Positions 35,570-47,887 of a stretch of DNA of 64,000 bases are shown here, piece by piece. This stretch comes from Lumbricus rubellus (taxonomy: Eukaryota > Annelida > Clitellata > Crassiclitellata > Lumbricidae). Position 1 is the stretch's first letter. Each line of letters begins with the position of its first letter. The stretch spans positions 42,206,231 through 42,270,230 of the forward strand of contig OX243814.1 in NCBI GenBank assembly GCA_945859605.1, in the 5' to 3' direction. The notes under the pieces are model-generated. The model made no database searches. It saw only the letters and a program-made list of their open reading frames with translations, and was not told the DNA's origin. The translations under genes and the position numbers were made by a program.

Positions 35570-36419
35570 TTAACCCTTATAGGGTAACCGGGGGGTAAAA
35601 AATAACCCCCAGTCTACTTTTTTCGTATACTTTTTTTGAATAAAAAAATAGACTTTTGCTTTTGTGACTTTTCCTAAATATGTTTTTTCTTCACAATGTC
35701 GTTTTCAGCTGTATCACATTGCGCTGCCACCTAGCGGCAGACTAGTGTGAAAAGTAAGGTTTCATATTCCAGTACTGGATAAATCATTTCTATTACACTA
35801 TGTAGATGTAAGCATAGTAGTTGATAGAACTGAATTGTTGGAGATATGTGGTTCTTGTATTTTTGCATATGAATTGGCCATTCTTTGCTGTATGATTTCT
35901 ATTTCAGGTTGCATTATATTACTGTAGATTACTTACTTTTGCATAAAGCTATCGAAAGAAATAGGTGATTACAAAGCCACAAAAGGCGCCGTGGACTCAT
36001 TCGACCAGGAAACAAAGGGATATACATGTACTTGAAGTTACAGGACCAGAAGATGGCCTCTTCTATTTCTTGGTTGATGCAGCAGCGCTCAACGCATATA
36101 TCATAATTATAGAAGTTGCAGAGTCCAACATGGCGAGATCACGCACATTCAGTAGGCCTATGTTTGGACAAGCGCCGTGTGTTCGTGCTAGATTTGGTCA
36201 TGAGCTAATCAGACCGCTTATAATCACGAGTTATCATTTTAATTCAAGATTTTTTGCTCATTACGTTCAACAATGTCCTTGTCTATCAGATAAATTCAAC
36301 AGGACCGAAATTGGTTAAACATTTCCATAGATTTGACGAAAATAAAATGGGGGGGGTAATTTTTTACCCCCCGGTTACCAACAACTGTAACCGAAAAGGG
36401 GTTACCCTATAAGGGTTAA
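35570..36419. mobile_element. piggyBac-like non-autonomous element, copy 2
   Basis: Full-length relative of 731-1574 in the same orientation, with TTAA at both ends (35570-35573 and 36416-36419) and the same asymmetric ends. The two copies differ by scattered substitutions and small indels only, which points to recent activity. Confidence 0.87.
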
Positions 36420-36499
36420 CTATAAACAGCGTATTGATTGCTAACTGGCGTTTGATTAATTAAGCATAGAATGAGGCACATTTTGATCCCTCTTCCTCT

Positions 36500-36999
36500 T
36501 GTATTGTATTGTATTGTATTTAAACATTTATAAAGCGCCTCTAGTAGGGTGAACCGTTCAGAGGCGCTCCCAGTGCGCAAGGCCCCGCGAGAAGAAACAA
36601 GTTTTGAGAAGAGACAAAGCAGAAGAGAGACTACCAGAGAGAAGTGTAGAGCGAACAGAAGGAAGAAGGGCATTCCAAAGAGAAGGACCAATTGAGACAA
36701 ATGATCGAGACTGAGCCATAGCAGTTCTAGAACGAGGAACCAAGAGGTCAAATCTGTTGGATGAACGAAGTGGACGGTGGGAGGAAGCCGAGTGAGGACG
36801 AAGTAAAACATTAGTCAGATATTTTGGAACAAGACCCCGTTGAGCCTTAATGATCAGAGTGAGGATCTTAAATTGTGTGCGAGCACGGAGAGGAAGCCAG
36901 TGTAGTTCATGAAACATAAAGGCAGATATGTGAGAGTACTTGGGAAGGCGGGCAATCAATCTAGCAGCTGAGTTGAGAACCGACTGAATCGGAGAACAT
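36500..36999 (-). pseudogene. LINE (CR1/Rex1-like) RT C-terminus and 3' end
   Basis: Minus strand: SVLNSAARLIARLPKY, FHELHWLPLRARTQFKILTL, RPLRSSNRFDLLVPRSRT and SLWNALLPSVRS. These are the conserved tail segments after the RT domain of many CR1/L2/Rex-type LINEs. After the stop come GAGGCGCTTTATAAATGTTT and an (ATACA)n tail at about 36498-36520. It is strongly 5'-truncated and ends about 80 bp from the piggyBac element. Confidence 0.85.
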
Positions 37000-38390
37000 T
37001 ACTAGAACATTAAATCGATTTACATGACAGTTGATGTGAGTGACCAATAATGTGTAAATCATCGGTCTTTAGGTTGACCAAAATAGTCTGGGAAGACAAT
37101 TTAAATAGAAGAGTAATAGTAGGCTAACTGTAGGAGACTATATAAAATAGGATTTGAAATAGTAAATTATTGTGGTTTATTGCAAATACCATATACGGTA
37201 GGCTACGCCCATTTCAAAGCTACTTGCCCACTGCCCATTTCAGGCACAGAAAATAATGCTTAGAAAGAGGGCAACCCTCTAAATGCACATTCAGTTAGCA
37301 GTTCTGGTTAGCTACTATAATATTATGAGAAATTCACTATCATCGCCCATGTTCAAATTGTTCATCATATTTAGGCTAACTCAATTTCCATCCTCTGCAC
37401 TGTTGGCACAGACCAAGGGCATGACTCATTGTCAGCTTGGAAGACATCTATCGCCACCTCAACTGGTTCTTTGAGTGTATTCGAATGATCCTTTGCATTT
37501 ATCTTGGTTAGCTTTTACTGTGCTTGGAATATCTCTCTTACCAATCAAAGCATTGTGATTATTGAAAAATTCTGCTTTTGTTGAATGTTTCACCGTCTTA
37601 TGACAATTCATCTAGAAAAAGTAATTTGCTGTTGTCATCGGCTTACATCGCTTTTCCTTATTGTTGCGCTATACAACTCAATATCGGCGCTTTTTCCGGT
37701 TTGATGGACCAAATCACATCGGGTGCAGCACGTTTCTTTATCAATGTCTCATTGGCTCTTAAATGTAAATACTTAGATAATTATCTAACTTCATCTTCCT
37801 CCGGCGGCTGACTACCCGCCTCTCCTATTCCCATTTCGGCGTGACCTTGCGCGCGTAAGAAAGTTATGTAATAATAAATAAAATCAATAAAGGACTTTCA
37901 GCTAATACACTTACAAGACCAAAATTAATAGTCAATCTTTGGCAAACACAATTATGGAACGAGTATCGCCAACCTGGCATGGGTTACTAGCTCGAACGTT
38001 CACAAACCCAACAGCAATATTAGCCACACACTTTTTTATGACAGGTTCCGAATCTTGCGTTGAGCTAACAACGGTTCCCTTCACACCCAATGTAGTTTGC
38101 TTTTCCCGTTTCTTCAACTTCATGAGCGAATGACTGCATCACAGTAATTGTTTAAGCTTCGCTTCCTTTTTCACGTCTCAAGGCGGGTCATGATGCACTA
38201 ACTTCCTTTTTATCGTAGGGTTAAATTACAGCAGTTAATTAGGGCAGTGCGCTTTTTTCTCACCTTAAATTTACTGCATTTCTCTTTTTATAAAAAAAGC
38301 TGCTAGCAAAGATTTTAATTTTATTTAAACAGAAAACTGTGATTGCAATTGCGTAATTGAAGATATTTTGACAAACGTTTCATGTTATTG
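37000..38390. other. no gene seen upstream of the LRR gene
   Basis: AT-rich sequence without coding, repeat or element signatures that I can support. It may hold upstream exons or promoter of the LRR gene; an acceptor-like TGTTATTGCAG lies at 38381-38391. Confidence 0.4.
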
Positions 38391-38469
38391 CAGGTCGAAC
38401 AAACAAAATGGAAGGCACTCCGTCAATCATTCCGACAAACTTCATATGGATAGAAAAACGAGAGGAACA

Positions 38470-39804
38470 ATGATCTCTTCGCAAACTGTTCCATGTTGCG
38501 GACACATTCCCATCTTCCAGTTCATTGCACTCGTTGGGCTATTCACCATCGAAGAAGTATTTACACTGTCTTCCCATCCGAACTGCCCAGCGGTTGCACG
38601 TGCCAATGGAACTGGACATTGCAACTGCACGGAGCTACAGGAAATCCATTGCGCTCATCTGGATTCCATTCCGTATTTCCACCCTGGCGACCAGATCGTT
38701 TACTCATCCATCCTGATGGCTAGACAGTCGGTGAAGGAACTGCCAAGAGAGTCCTTCGAAAACCTCATGGTGAGACGGATCGTACTGGCACAGAATCCGA
38801 TCGGTAGTCGGGTGAATCCAGGCAGTCTGATTGGACTGGAAAACGTCCTGGAGGAACTGGATCTCAGCGGATGTGGAATCGATGACCTTCCACCTGGAAT
38901 GCTGCGAGAAATGAAATCTCTTCGCAGGCTTTTCCTATGGAATAACCGACTCCGGAAAATCCCATCCGGATTCTTCTTGGACGCGTCCAATCTGACGGAT
39001 CTCCTGCTCTGGGGTAACGACATCGAGAGTCTTTCCGATTGCTCGCTAGAGGGACTCAGCAGACTGCGACGTCTGGACTTGGACCGGAACCGGATATCTC
39101 AACTCAACCGTAGCGCCCTTCACGGTCTGACGACGCTGGACACGCTTAGCTTGAGCGGCAACGAACTGATCGCGATTCCAAGTAAGGTGTTCACTGATCT
39201 GGCACAGCTGAGGGTTCTCAACATCGATGAAAATGCAGTCGTATACATCTCTGTGAGATCCTTCGATGGTTTGAGTCGACTCATCAGCCTGTCGCTTAGC
39301 AACAACCGCATCAGCATTCTCCATGACCATGTCTTTGCCGCCCTGGGTGAGTTGAAGGTCCTCAGACTAGATGGGAACCACTTGGAACACATCTGGAGTC
39401 GGACGTTCACCGGACTTCGATCCCTCGTCTCCCTCAATCTGTCCCGCAATCGGCTGGCCAGTCTTCCGAACGCTGTGTTCAGCCAATCGCGCTGGCTGTC
39501 AAGACTTAGTCTGGACGGGAATCGGCTGAGTGCTATCAGTCGGTGTGTCTTGGAGGACAGCGCCTCTCTGAGGTTGCTTTCCTTGACGGACAATCCTCTC
39601 GTCTGCCAGTGTCGACTTGGTTGGATTGGGGAAGCGGAGCGATGGAGGGCGGATGTGGAGTGGGGTCAGGGCGTCTGGGGAACGTGCAGGACACCGGAAG
39701 TTGACTGGAAATGGTCGATCACGCACTTCCGGTTTCCCAAACAACCGGACTGTGTTATAGGCGTGGCTTATGACTGCTATGGAAACGCTGGTAACGTAAT
39801 GTAA
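38470..39804 (+). CDS. secreted leucine-rich-repeat protein with LRRCT cap
   Basis: An intronless stretch encodes 444 residues from this ATG. A hydrophobic segment (IPIFQFIALVGLF) forms a plausible signal peptide. A Cys cluster follows (NCPAV...GHCNCTELQEIHC) resembling an LRRNT cap, with NGT and NCT glycosylation sites. About twelve 24-residue repeats of the LxxLxLxxNxL type come next, e.g. LRRLDLDRNRISQL. An LRRCT cap NPLVCQCRLGWI...GTCRTP...PDC closes the protein. No TM, Ig or TIR segment follows, so the product is probably extracellular, in the style of chondroadherin/ALS-type proteins; ligand unknown. An in-frame ATG at 38446 would add eight residues but has a poorer context (no A/G at -3). 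An acceptor-like site at 38391 suggests a 5'UTR exon upstream. Confidence 0.87.
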   Translation: MISSQTVPCCGHIPIFQFIALVGLFTIEEVFTLSSHPNCPAVARANGTGHCNCTELQEIHCAHLDSIPYFHPGDQIVYSSILMARQSVKELPRESFENLMVRRIVLAQNPIGSRVNPGSLIGLENVLEELDLSGCGIDDLPPGMLREMKSLRRLFLWNNRLRKIPSGFFLDASNLTDLLLWGNDIESLSDCSLEGLSRLRRLDLDRNRISQLNRSALHGLTTLDTLSLSGNELIAIPSKVFTDLAQLRVLNIDENAVVYISVRSFDGLSRLISLSLSNNRISILHDHVFAALGELKVLRLDGNHLEHIWSRTFTGLRSLVSLNLSRNRLASLPNAVFSQSRWLSRLSLDGNRLSAISRCVLEDSASLRLLSLTDNPLVCQCRLGWIGEAERWRADVEWGQGVWGTCRTPEVDWKWSITHFRFPKQPDCVIGVAYDCYGNAGNVM

Positions 39805-39819
39805 TGTATACTCTGACGC

Positions 39820-40130
39820 AATGTTAGTGTAAGTACAGGTGTAAACGTCAGTGTAAATGCAAGTTTAAGGGTTGATCTAAGTGTAGGCCCATAGGCCTAT
39901 GTGTGTAAATGTGAGTGTAAAATGTAAATGGTAATATAAATGTGTCAATGTTAGTGTAATAGCATGGGGAGTGTTAATGTAAGTGCAAATGTGAGTGAAG
40001 TTGTAAATGTGAATGCTAGTGTAAATGTCAGTGTAATTGTAAGTGTTGATGTTAATGTAAAAGAAAGTGTAGATGTAGATCTAAGTGTAAATCTTGAACA
40101 TGCAGTGTTATAAATATCAGTGTAATTGTA
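39820..40130 (+). repeat. degenerate GTGTAAATGT minisatellite after the LRR stop
   Basis: About 300 bp of imperfect 6- and 12-bp units (AGTGTAAATGTA-like) begins within 20-30 bp of the LRR stop codon. It probably forms much of the 3'UTR. Confidence 0.7.
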
Positions 40131-41455
40131 ATTTTTTTCGTTTATTACGGACCGCGTTGCTTGGCAAAGAGCCATCTACGCTCATAGTTCCACCTTTTCT
40201 CCAGCTTCTTAATTTGTACGTTTTTATCACTAATTGTTATTTTTTGTATTATGATGATGTTCTATTCTCGATGTGAGTTTGCAAGTGGAATATTAAAGAA
40301 AATACTTAGCCTACCTACTTAATTGTCGTTTGATTACAAGAGAAGTGCAGCACAAGAACAAATTTAACTTACTCTTAAGATATTATTTGAAGCAAACAGT
40401 ATTGTCATTGATTGATTCGTCACGATGAGGCAGAAGTAAACCTTCAAATATGTTGAAACGTTTGCAGAATGGACATCGCTGTTCTACGCAGTTTCTTTTC
40501 AACAACGATGTCGCATAACTACAGAGATTCTTAGCTGAAATTTAGATCTAGTCTACTAACGATTTTTCAGGTTGTTAGCGACCAATGGTGATGCATGGGT
40601 TAACATGGTCTTCCTGGCCTTGTACTTTCCATCGAGGTTTTGATCCATTAGACTGCAGTTAGATCTATTATGTATTAAAAATTTACAATACGCCTACATC
40701 TAGGAAGGACTTTGATATTTTTACAATAAAGTTCATAATTCTAGAGTCTAGACTCTGGAGTCTAGACAGTGCAACTGTTTCTGACGGACAATATAATAAT
40801 ATGAATGAAAACAAATATGGATAGATGGATGGAAATATAGATTGATGCATGTGTGCATGAACGTAGTATGTATGCCACATGAATATGCACTCCACTGTGT
40901 TTTTCTCTAGCCTTTAACCGAGGCTGGGTCGGTAGCGCTTATGGATAGTTACCGGGTAGTCTTGAAGGGGCGCTATATAAATACACCTAGTATACAAATA
41001 AATAAATAAATGCATCTATGATGGAAATAAGTAGGCATACAGTAAGGTTTGTATGTGGGTAATGCTTGTATACATTTTGTCATTGAAGTATCAAAAATTT
41101 GTCATGCTTCTTCATCACTCGAAACAGCAAATGAGAGTGTAGACCAACTTATCCAGGGATTCCGCATCGATTGGAAACAGTCACTGTGGCTGGTGCGGAA
41201 TGAAGCTTAGCCATCGAGCCAGTCACAAAGCTGTCGTCTACGTATCTGGGAAAGTCGTAATAATAATATTAATCATCACTATGAGTGTATTTTATCATCA
41301 TCATCATCATTATCATCGTCATCGTCCTTAGCAAAGCCATCAGCCTCGTCGTCATTGTTATCATAAAATGCCAAAATCGTCATCCTCAACGAAGCCTAAA
41401 ATATAGCCGCCAACAACAACAACAACAACAATAACAACGTCAACATTATTGTCAT
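40131..41455. other. no gene; element tail and CAT/ATC repeats
   Basis: A LINE-type 3' end with GGGGCGCTATATAAATAC and (AAAT)n lies at about 40905-41012. (ATC)n runs occur at 41293-41330 and (CAA)n at 41412-41440. A short palindrome CTAGAGTCTAGACTCTGGAGTCTAG lies at 40741-40765. Confidence 0.45.
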
Positions 41456-41463
41456 CAGTCATC

Positions 41464-41814
41464 CATAGGCTTAAACCTGCGCGGAGATTTGGGGGCGACG
41501 AACGAGTGGCCGAAGGATAGACACGAGACTTTTTGACAGACGAAAATTATTTCTGACGACCTTTTTCCAAGGAAAAATTTTCTGCTTTCATCGCCAAAAA
41601 AGTTGATGACCTTTTTTTAGTCATCCGGCCAAAAAGTCAAAAAAATCCATTTTCACCAAAAAGTTTTAAAAAATTATATTTTCACCACCCAAAAAATTTT
41701 TCTTGTCTTTTTTAATCTTCACGCTCAACGATTGGGGGACCAATGCATGGGCCGTCCCCCATCACTTTTATTGGAGGTACCGCAACCCCTGTTCCCCCTA
41801 GGTTTCCGCCCATG
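41464..41814. mobile_element. 351-bp hAT derivative related to the nested 3-kb hAT
   Basis: Flanked by the 8-bp duplication CAGTCATC (41456-41463 and 41815-41822). The right end (CCTAGGTTTCCGCCCATG) is the inverse of the left end of the element at 12102. The left end (AAACCTG...TTTGGGGGCGACGAACGAG) matches the inverse of that element's right end, so it is inverted relative to it and internally deleted. Confidence 0.82.
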
Positions 41815-42189
41815 CAGTCATCACTAACTGCTTGGATGAACAACTAAGCTACCACGGTATATGAATACTTAGATGTAGACTAGAGCATGGGCAACGACTC
41901 AGTGAAAACACAGATATTGAGCAAACAAGCGTATCATTCTTAATTCCGATAATCGTCCGACACGCACCGGTCTGTACATTCAAGCAAATACTGAAATATG
42001 ACACAGTCTGGATAGAAAGATATTCGTCCTCACTCTGCGGTGCACAGTTGCGCTCGATGTTTTCCGTATTCCGCAAAAGCAGATTGAGAGGTTTTCGCTA
42101 GATGTCTTATCTCGAATCCTGAGAAGCTTCTGTTATCAAAAGATTCGGTTCAAATAAGTATTCTTAGTATGTAAACGAGATATCAAAAT

Positions 42190-42510
42190 GAGAGAGGAGG
42201 GGCAGACAGGCAGACAGACAAACAGAGATAAAGAGAGACTGACAGATAGAGAGAAAGAGAGACAGAGAGAGACAGAGAAAGACAGAGAAAGACAGAGAGA
42301 GAGACAGAGAGAGAGACATAGACAGAGACAGAGATAGAGACAGCGACATGCAGAGCCAGAAAGAAGTAGAGAGAAAGAGAAGCAGACAGAGACACAGACA
42401 CATGCACAAACAGAGACAGAAGCAGTGGCAAAGGCATGCAGAGACAGAGACAAACATACAGACAGATAGAGAGAAAGGCAGAAACAGAGAGGCAGACACA
42501 CACACAGAGA
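42190..42510. repeat. (GACAGA)n-type array
   Basis: GACAGAGA-rich sequence with CACACA interruptions. Overlapping Ser/Leu/Cys frames on the other strand are artefacts. Confidence 0.9.
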
Positions 42511-45165
42511 GCTGTGACAGCTGTGTTGTCTGCCGTGGAATATGTTTAAAAAATTGACTTGAAGGATTGAGAAATCGGTTGATTGATTGAATGATATGAT
42601 TGGCTTATTGTATGGGTGTTTGATTGATTGATTCATTTAAGGGTCATTAGGATTGTAAGCCTGTATGTTCGAAGGCAGTGAATACATGGCCTAAAAACTG
42701 TTTGATGGCTGCAAGACTAGTACCTTGAAAGATTCACAACCCAAGTGAGTTGTAAATAGAAAGAATGGCTAAATATATTATTAGTGTAATGAAATGTTGC
42801 CAACGTAATGTAACCTAACTATCAAATTAAAGCGCCGTATAAGAGAGAAAGTCTGAAGGCTGAAAGTAAGATGCTAGAGGAACCAATTGTTTGTTGGAGT
42901 TGAACCAAAATAGACATCATCATCTAGTTAAAAATTTCATTAAAGTAACATTACAATGTCGTGTAATAATTGGTTGCTGCATTATCAACTGAATAAATTA
43001 TGTGCAGAAACTAAAAACGCAATTTCTTTACAGCCGTCAGTTTCTTAGCCGTTATTCCATTTCATCACGGCTCTTTAACCTGGTCCGTATTATATAATAT
43101 AACGAAGCAAGGCTGGTCCCTTTGAATAGCACGTCGAGCTTTTTCTTGACCACCCTCTGCGACACGTCGTAGATCGATCAATCACTTCGCGGGTGATGAT
43201 TGAATCGCGAGTGAGGGTGAGGTAAGAATCTAAAGGGTAGTCACACTTGAGCAAGTTTTTCACGCGCAATTGCTCAGCACCGTCGGGGGTGGTCCATCAT
43301 CTTGTAGGACCACCCTGATATGGACCACCCTGTCGTATGATTGAGTGTTCACATCTGAACTTTGGAAGGAATGAGGGAAATATTGAAATGCAGTTCTGTA
43401 ATACTAGTTGTCATCTTGATAATTTGGCTCCAATCACAGATGAGGGTTTCCTCAGATTTCGTTAGATATGGTACCAGCCAATTCAAGACGAATGTTTCTC
43501 TTGACCCTGTTGAGAAGGCGGGGCGCTGATGCGAGTGTGGGTGACGTCATATGATAAGGATGACGTCACCTGGACGTCATCTCGACCTCGCAAAGAACCT
43601 TGATGCCACCCATGCTGTTCAGGTCACACGGTGCGTCATCCCATTTGAGAAACCTAACAAAAGACATGGGCAGCTCAGAAATAATATTGTGCATCAACCA
43701 AAAATAGTAATAGATAACTAACATAACAGATAAATTAATAATATATAAGTAATAAACGAGCTGTAATAAGAGTACTAATAGGAAGATGTACAACTATAAA
43801 AAACGTGTTATTACTACTTAATGTGTAAGCAATAAGGAACAACTAGGCTAATTGAAGGCTAAATAAGTTGTTGGTAGGCCTAATTGACAATAGGCCTAAA
43901 TAAATAAAGTTAATAAACAGCAACGAGTAAATACTAATGAATGGTCACTTTGAACTTCATACTTTTAATTTAATCGAAAGTGTACATCTGCCAAATAATG
44001 TTATGCTACCCACTACGCTAGCGTGTCTTAGTGTGAGTGACTTTGAGTGCAATCCCGTCACTTTAGTGACTCATTTTGAATTAGTTTCTATGCATTGGTA
44101 TGCATAACGATGGCATTGTCTTATTTCGTCTTATTATCCTAATGACCCTATAATTATAACTGAGGTTCAGTAGAATGCTCAGTTGTCTTCAAGTGAAGCT
44201 ATGTCGCCTATGTGTATTTCTAACGGAATTTGGACAAATCCTCTGGACATTTCCCGCAGGACATTCCCCCTTCCCGATGTCTCCTGTGTACCTTCCCCAT
44301 TGGGAAAACGTCTAGAGGAAAATCTCCCAGACTCATTTCTAGCAGCCCTTCTATTCGCTTATTCGATTCAGAGCAATTTAGTCGGCGCCATAGCCGTCAG
44401 AAATCAAACAGCAATATTTTGTATAGGTCTAACAGTATGCCTAATATTGTAATAGTTTGCAATGGTGAAATTGCAATAGTTTGTAATAGCCTTGTAGGCC
44501 TAATGGTTTGTAATAGTAAAATTAGAGCAGTTTGCAATAGTAAAATTCTAAAATCTCTTAAGAATAATGGTGAAATATTATGTAATGAAAAAATTTGCAA
44601 AGTTTTTAACAGCAGTACTGTAGGCCTAATTGCAATAGCTTGTAATAGTAACATTGTAACCTAATAGTTAGTCATAGTAGACCTAATAATTTGAGCGTTT
44701 GAAATTCCTACCTTTCAGGCTGATCCCTGTCTCGATAAGATAGAAATAGACACTCCTCAGGACTGTAATAGCTAAACAAAAAGAAGATCAGAGAACATGA
44801 AAATGTGATCATTCAGACAAACAGTCAGATCAACCATTGTTTTGTGTCTCAAGTTCAATCAGAATTCCAGCCAATTCGCTAAGAATCATGAATGACCATT
44901 GACCATTGTCTGGTATAGCCTACGAAGAAGCGGATGTATTTATTTGCACAAATTGAGGGCATCGAAGGATGTTTGTATCCACTATCTATTGCCAGGGCCG
45001 ATGAAAGAGACTCCGGACTCTTCCTAAGCAGTGCAGTCACGTGTCTCTAATCTATCTTATTTTACGAAACGAATAAGTGTGGTGCACGAGAACTACGAAA
45101 TAAATTTTTCGTGCGGGTCTACAATAAATTATCGTTATAATCTGTTGTTAGTTCGAAGTTTAAAC
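42511..45165. other. no gene; CRE cluster and a degenerate repeat
   Basis: Apart from the CRE cluster at 43542-43579 and a degenerate TTTGCAATAGTAAAATT-type repeat at about 44445-44660, this is AT-rich sequence without recognised features. A GGACCACCCT motif recurs at 43305-43330. Confidence 0.4.
43542..43579. promoter_or_regulatory. cluster of CRE/ATF palindromes
   Basis: TGACGTCA occurs at 43542-43549 and 43561-43568 and a one-mismatch site GGACGTCA at 43572-43579, in a locally GC-richer stretch. Such spacing suggests a promoter or enhancer, but no transcript start or gene is evident nearby. Confidence 0.4.
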
Positions 45166-45629
45166 GCGTTGCAGTAGGGTGTGTCAATTTGAGGGGTCAA
45201 ATCAAAAAATATTGAAATTCAAAAACGGCTAGTGATGAAAGTGTGCAGTTTTGCATGCTGAATCCAAATATAGCTTCAGAAACAGTTTTTATGGAGTGCT
45301 AGCTACTTCAATTTACAGTTGAAATGAGTTATAAATTGCATACAATTGATTTCAACGTACAACAGAACTGAAAAAATCTATAGCTACACAATGCCATATC
45401 AAATGCCATTTATGAAGTCATATAAATGGAATGTTGCAAAATAAATCAAAGCATCACGTCCTGCTTGCTTCTTTTTCGACCCATGACCTCCCTGCTGACC
45501 ATTTGACCTCTGATGTACTAGTGAGTCCTCCTCTCATCGCTGTAAGCATGGCGAGCAGTCTTGGTTGTCATTTTCACAAACCTTTCCTAAGACTGTGCGT
45601 GCGATTCGTTCATTCATTCATTGCATTTA

Positions 45630-45990
45630 CATTGAGCCCCTTCAAGAAACTACTCAGAGGCGCTCCCAGCCCAACTACGACCACAGAAAAAGGACTTGAG
45701 GGACTTGCAGAACCCACCAGATGAGCCACAAGTAGAGAGTGAAGAGAAAGCGGGAGGTCATTCCAGACTGTATAGGTCCCACAACCGCTTAATAGCTAAG
45801 CGAGGACGCGTGATCAGGAGCTCATCCCTGGCTGTAGAGCGAAGCGCCTGACGCGCTGCAACGTCAAACACTGGTCGACCAAGATCACACAAGTAAGATG
45901 GAGCACAGCCAAAAAGGCAAGAACGCAGCGAGAGACCACCGCAGCGATGCGATGGCCAGTCTATTGGGTTGCCTTAAATCGCCTTGATCG
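45630..45990. mobile_element. GAGGCGCTCCC-containing LINE/SINE relic inside the 2.70-kb transposon
   Basis: GCCCCTTCAAG...CTCAGAGGCGCTCCCAG resembles the inverse of the 3' ends of SINE family 1 and of the LINE at 36500. The coding similarity is too decayed to call. Confidence 0.35.
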
Positions 45991-46926
45991 CTGCTGTTGC
46001 TAATAGGGAGCAGGTACAAGGGGTTCACAAGCCCTATAGCTCTAATCAATCAGTTGTGAGATTTTAATCGCTTCAGGGTTGATCTCTGTGGCTCTCCTTG
46101 GTCTCACCCGCCTAACTCCAGGCCATGTCATCTCCTTCACTTTTGATCCTCATTATCTTCTCCACTGCATATCTTCTTTCCTGTTTCTCATCACTGCACA
46201 ACATTTCTTGGAACACACACTCACTAGAACTATGCTAAGCAGACCTTCTCAATGTTGGCATGACAATCGTTTTCACTTCTTCTTTTTGTTCCTTGATCAG
46301 TTGTATCTGGCAAAAAAGATGCTTGGGTTTCTGGGTCCAGTTGTGATTTCTGTTTAGATTGAACCGCTTAACAATGCACCCCAACGCTGAGCTTGACAAT
46401 CATCATCAAGTTCTTCAGTCAGGACGGCCTTGCAATGGTTTCATGTTTATGTCCATCAAAGAAATAAACTGAGGCCATGTGCTGAATTGTCTTCAAACTT
46501 TGCATCAGGTTCCCTCATAACTCTCTCCTGAGTTCTCTTCTCTTTGTTGTGATCGATCACCAAAGTTGTGTCAAAGCAAATCAATCAAGGCAGCAGTAGA
46601 ATTATCCACTGTCTATTTCAACTCAATGTGGTTTCTTAGAATGACTAGGACTAAAATATTGGTTATCTCGTAGCTCTTTCGTAGTCTTTGCAAAATCATC
46701 AAAGACCACACCTTCACCTTGTAAGTAGTTTTATGTCTTCATAACTACAATTGTCCTCACCGATTCTTCCATCAAACTCATCAAACTCTTTCTGCTGTAC
46801 ATAAAACATGGATCTCTCTGTCATCTTCTCCTAGTGGTTTGTTTATCACTCTTCGTACTCCTTTTTCATCCTTCCTTTTATACTTGCCTTTCCTTCTGTC
46901 ACAATTGTTTTCTTGTTTCCTGAAGG

Positions 46927-47202
46927 TCAACTGGTCCTATCTGATGAGGTCCAATGCTTCCAATTTTTTTCTCTTTGACCTTTGATGAAAGCTAACTCAA
47001 TGACGGGAATTTTTTTCTCTCTACTGCAGTCACAAAATATGTGCACTCCACCAACACAGGGAGAACTGCAACCTACATCAATGCAACTCTTGACGTCACA
47101 ATTACAGGTTAGAATGTCTATGAGTCTGTCAAGTTGTTTCCATAAACCTATCTCTCCTCCAACTTCGCTCTGACAGAAGACACCTTGCTTCCTTGCTCCC
47201 AC
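46927..47202 (-). pseudogene. Cys-rich transposon-protein remnant
   Basis: Minus-strand frame with CNCDVKSCIDVGC, CVGGVHIFCDC and KKIPVIELAFIKGQRE. Spaced Cys pairs followed by a K-I-P-x-x-E-L-x-F-x-x-x-QR motif recall an uncharacterised protein class seen in invertebrate repeats. I cannot name the family. It is short and flanked by stops, hence a remnant or one exon. Confidence 0.4.
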
Positions 47203-47887
47203 GTGGATTTCAACTTTGCTTTAATTCTTGTGTGACTGTTTATGACTGGAATTTAGGAGTTGCTTTGCACCACTAAGCAAGAACTCCAATCATTAAGTCA
47301 GTGACAAGTTGGTCATTGTTGTAATTTCGTCTGTCTTGGTCACTCATCTCTCTTCGGTGCAACCCATATCTGATGACATTTCTGACAGTTGTAGGAAATT
47401 GTAGGAAGCTGTCTGCCTGAGCCGACTAAATGATGTAAGTGAGTCCAAACTAGCAATCTTGTTTTTATATCGGACGTTCTGACTATCTCAAGGAAATACA
47501 CAAACAGTGACTGTATTCTAACAATCTAACATGCAATAGTTGCAATACTACAATAATGTTGCACACATTGTGCAACAGATTGATAATTAATTAATGGGTA
47601 CAGATCACTAATAAACCATGTTAAACATCAAAGAATAGGCTATATATAAAATTCTAAAAAGCAAAAACTTAAATTAAAGCATTTTAAATTATTTATGAAA
47701 ACTTCATATAAAAGCAGCCAATTTGCGTATTTTCCACGATAATTCAAGTGCAAATTGAAGTAGCTAAATCCCATTTCAGACAAATTTTATGCTTATATTT
47801 TGATTTTTCACATGAAAATGTACTATTTTATCCCTAGCCGTTTTTAAATTTTGACCTTTGAAAAATTGACACACCCTAGCGTTGCAG

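Larger units (their letters stand above)
45175..47878 (-). mobile_element. 2.70-kb DNA transposon with 9-bp target duplication
   Basis: Ends TAGGGTGTGTCAATTT and AAATTGACACACCCTA are inverted repeats; similarity continues inward (AAAACGGCTAG at both ends). Flanking GCGTTGCAG is duplicated exactly (45166-45174 and 47879-47887). Nine-base duplications are typical of Mutator-like elements. A Cys-rich coding remnant lies inside on the minus strand. Confidence 0.82.
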
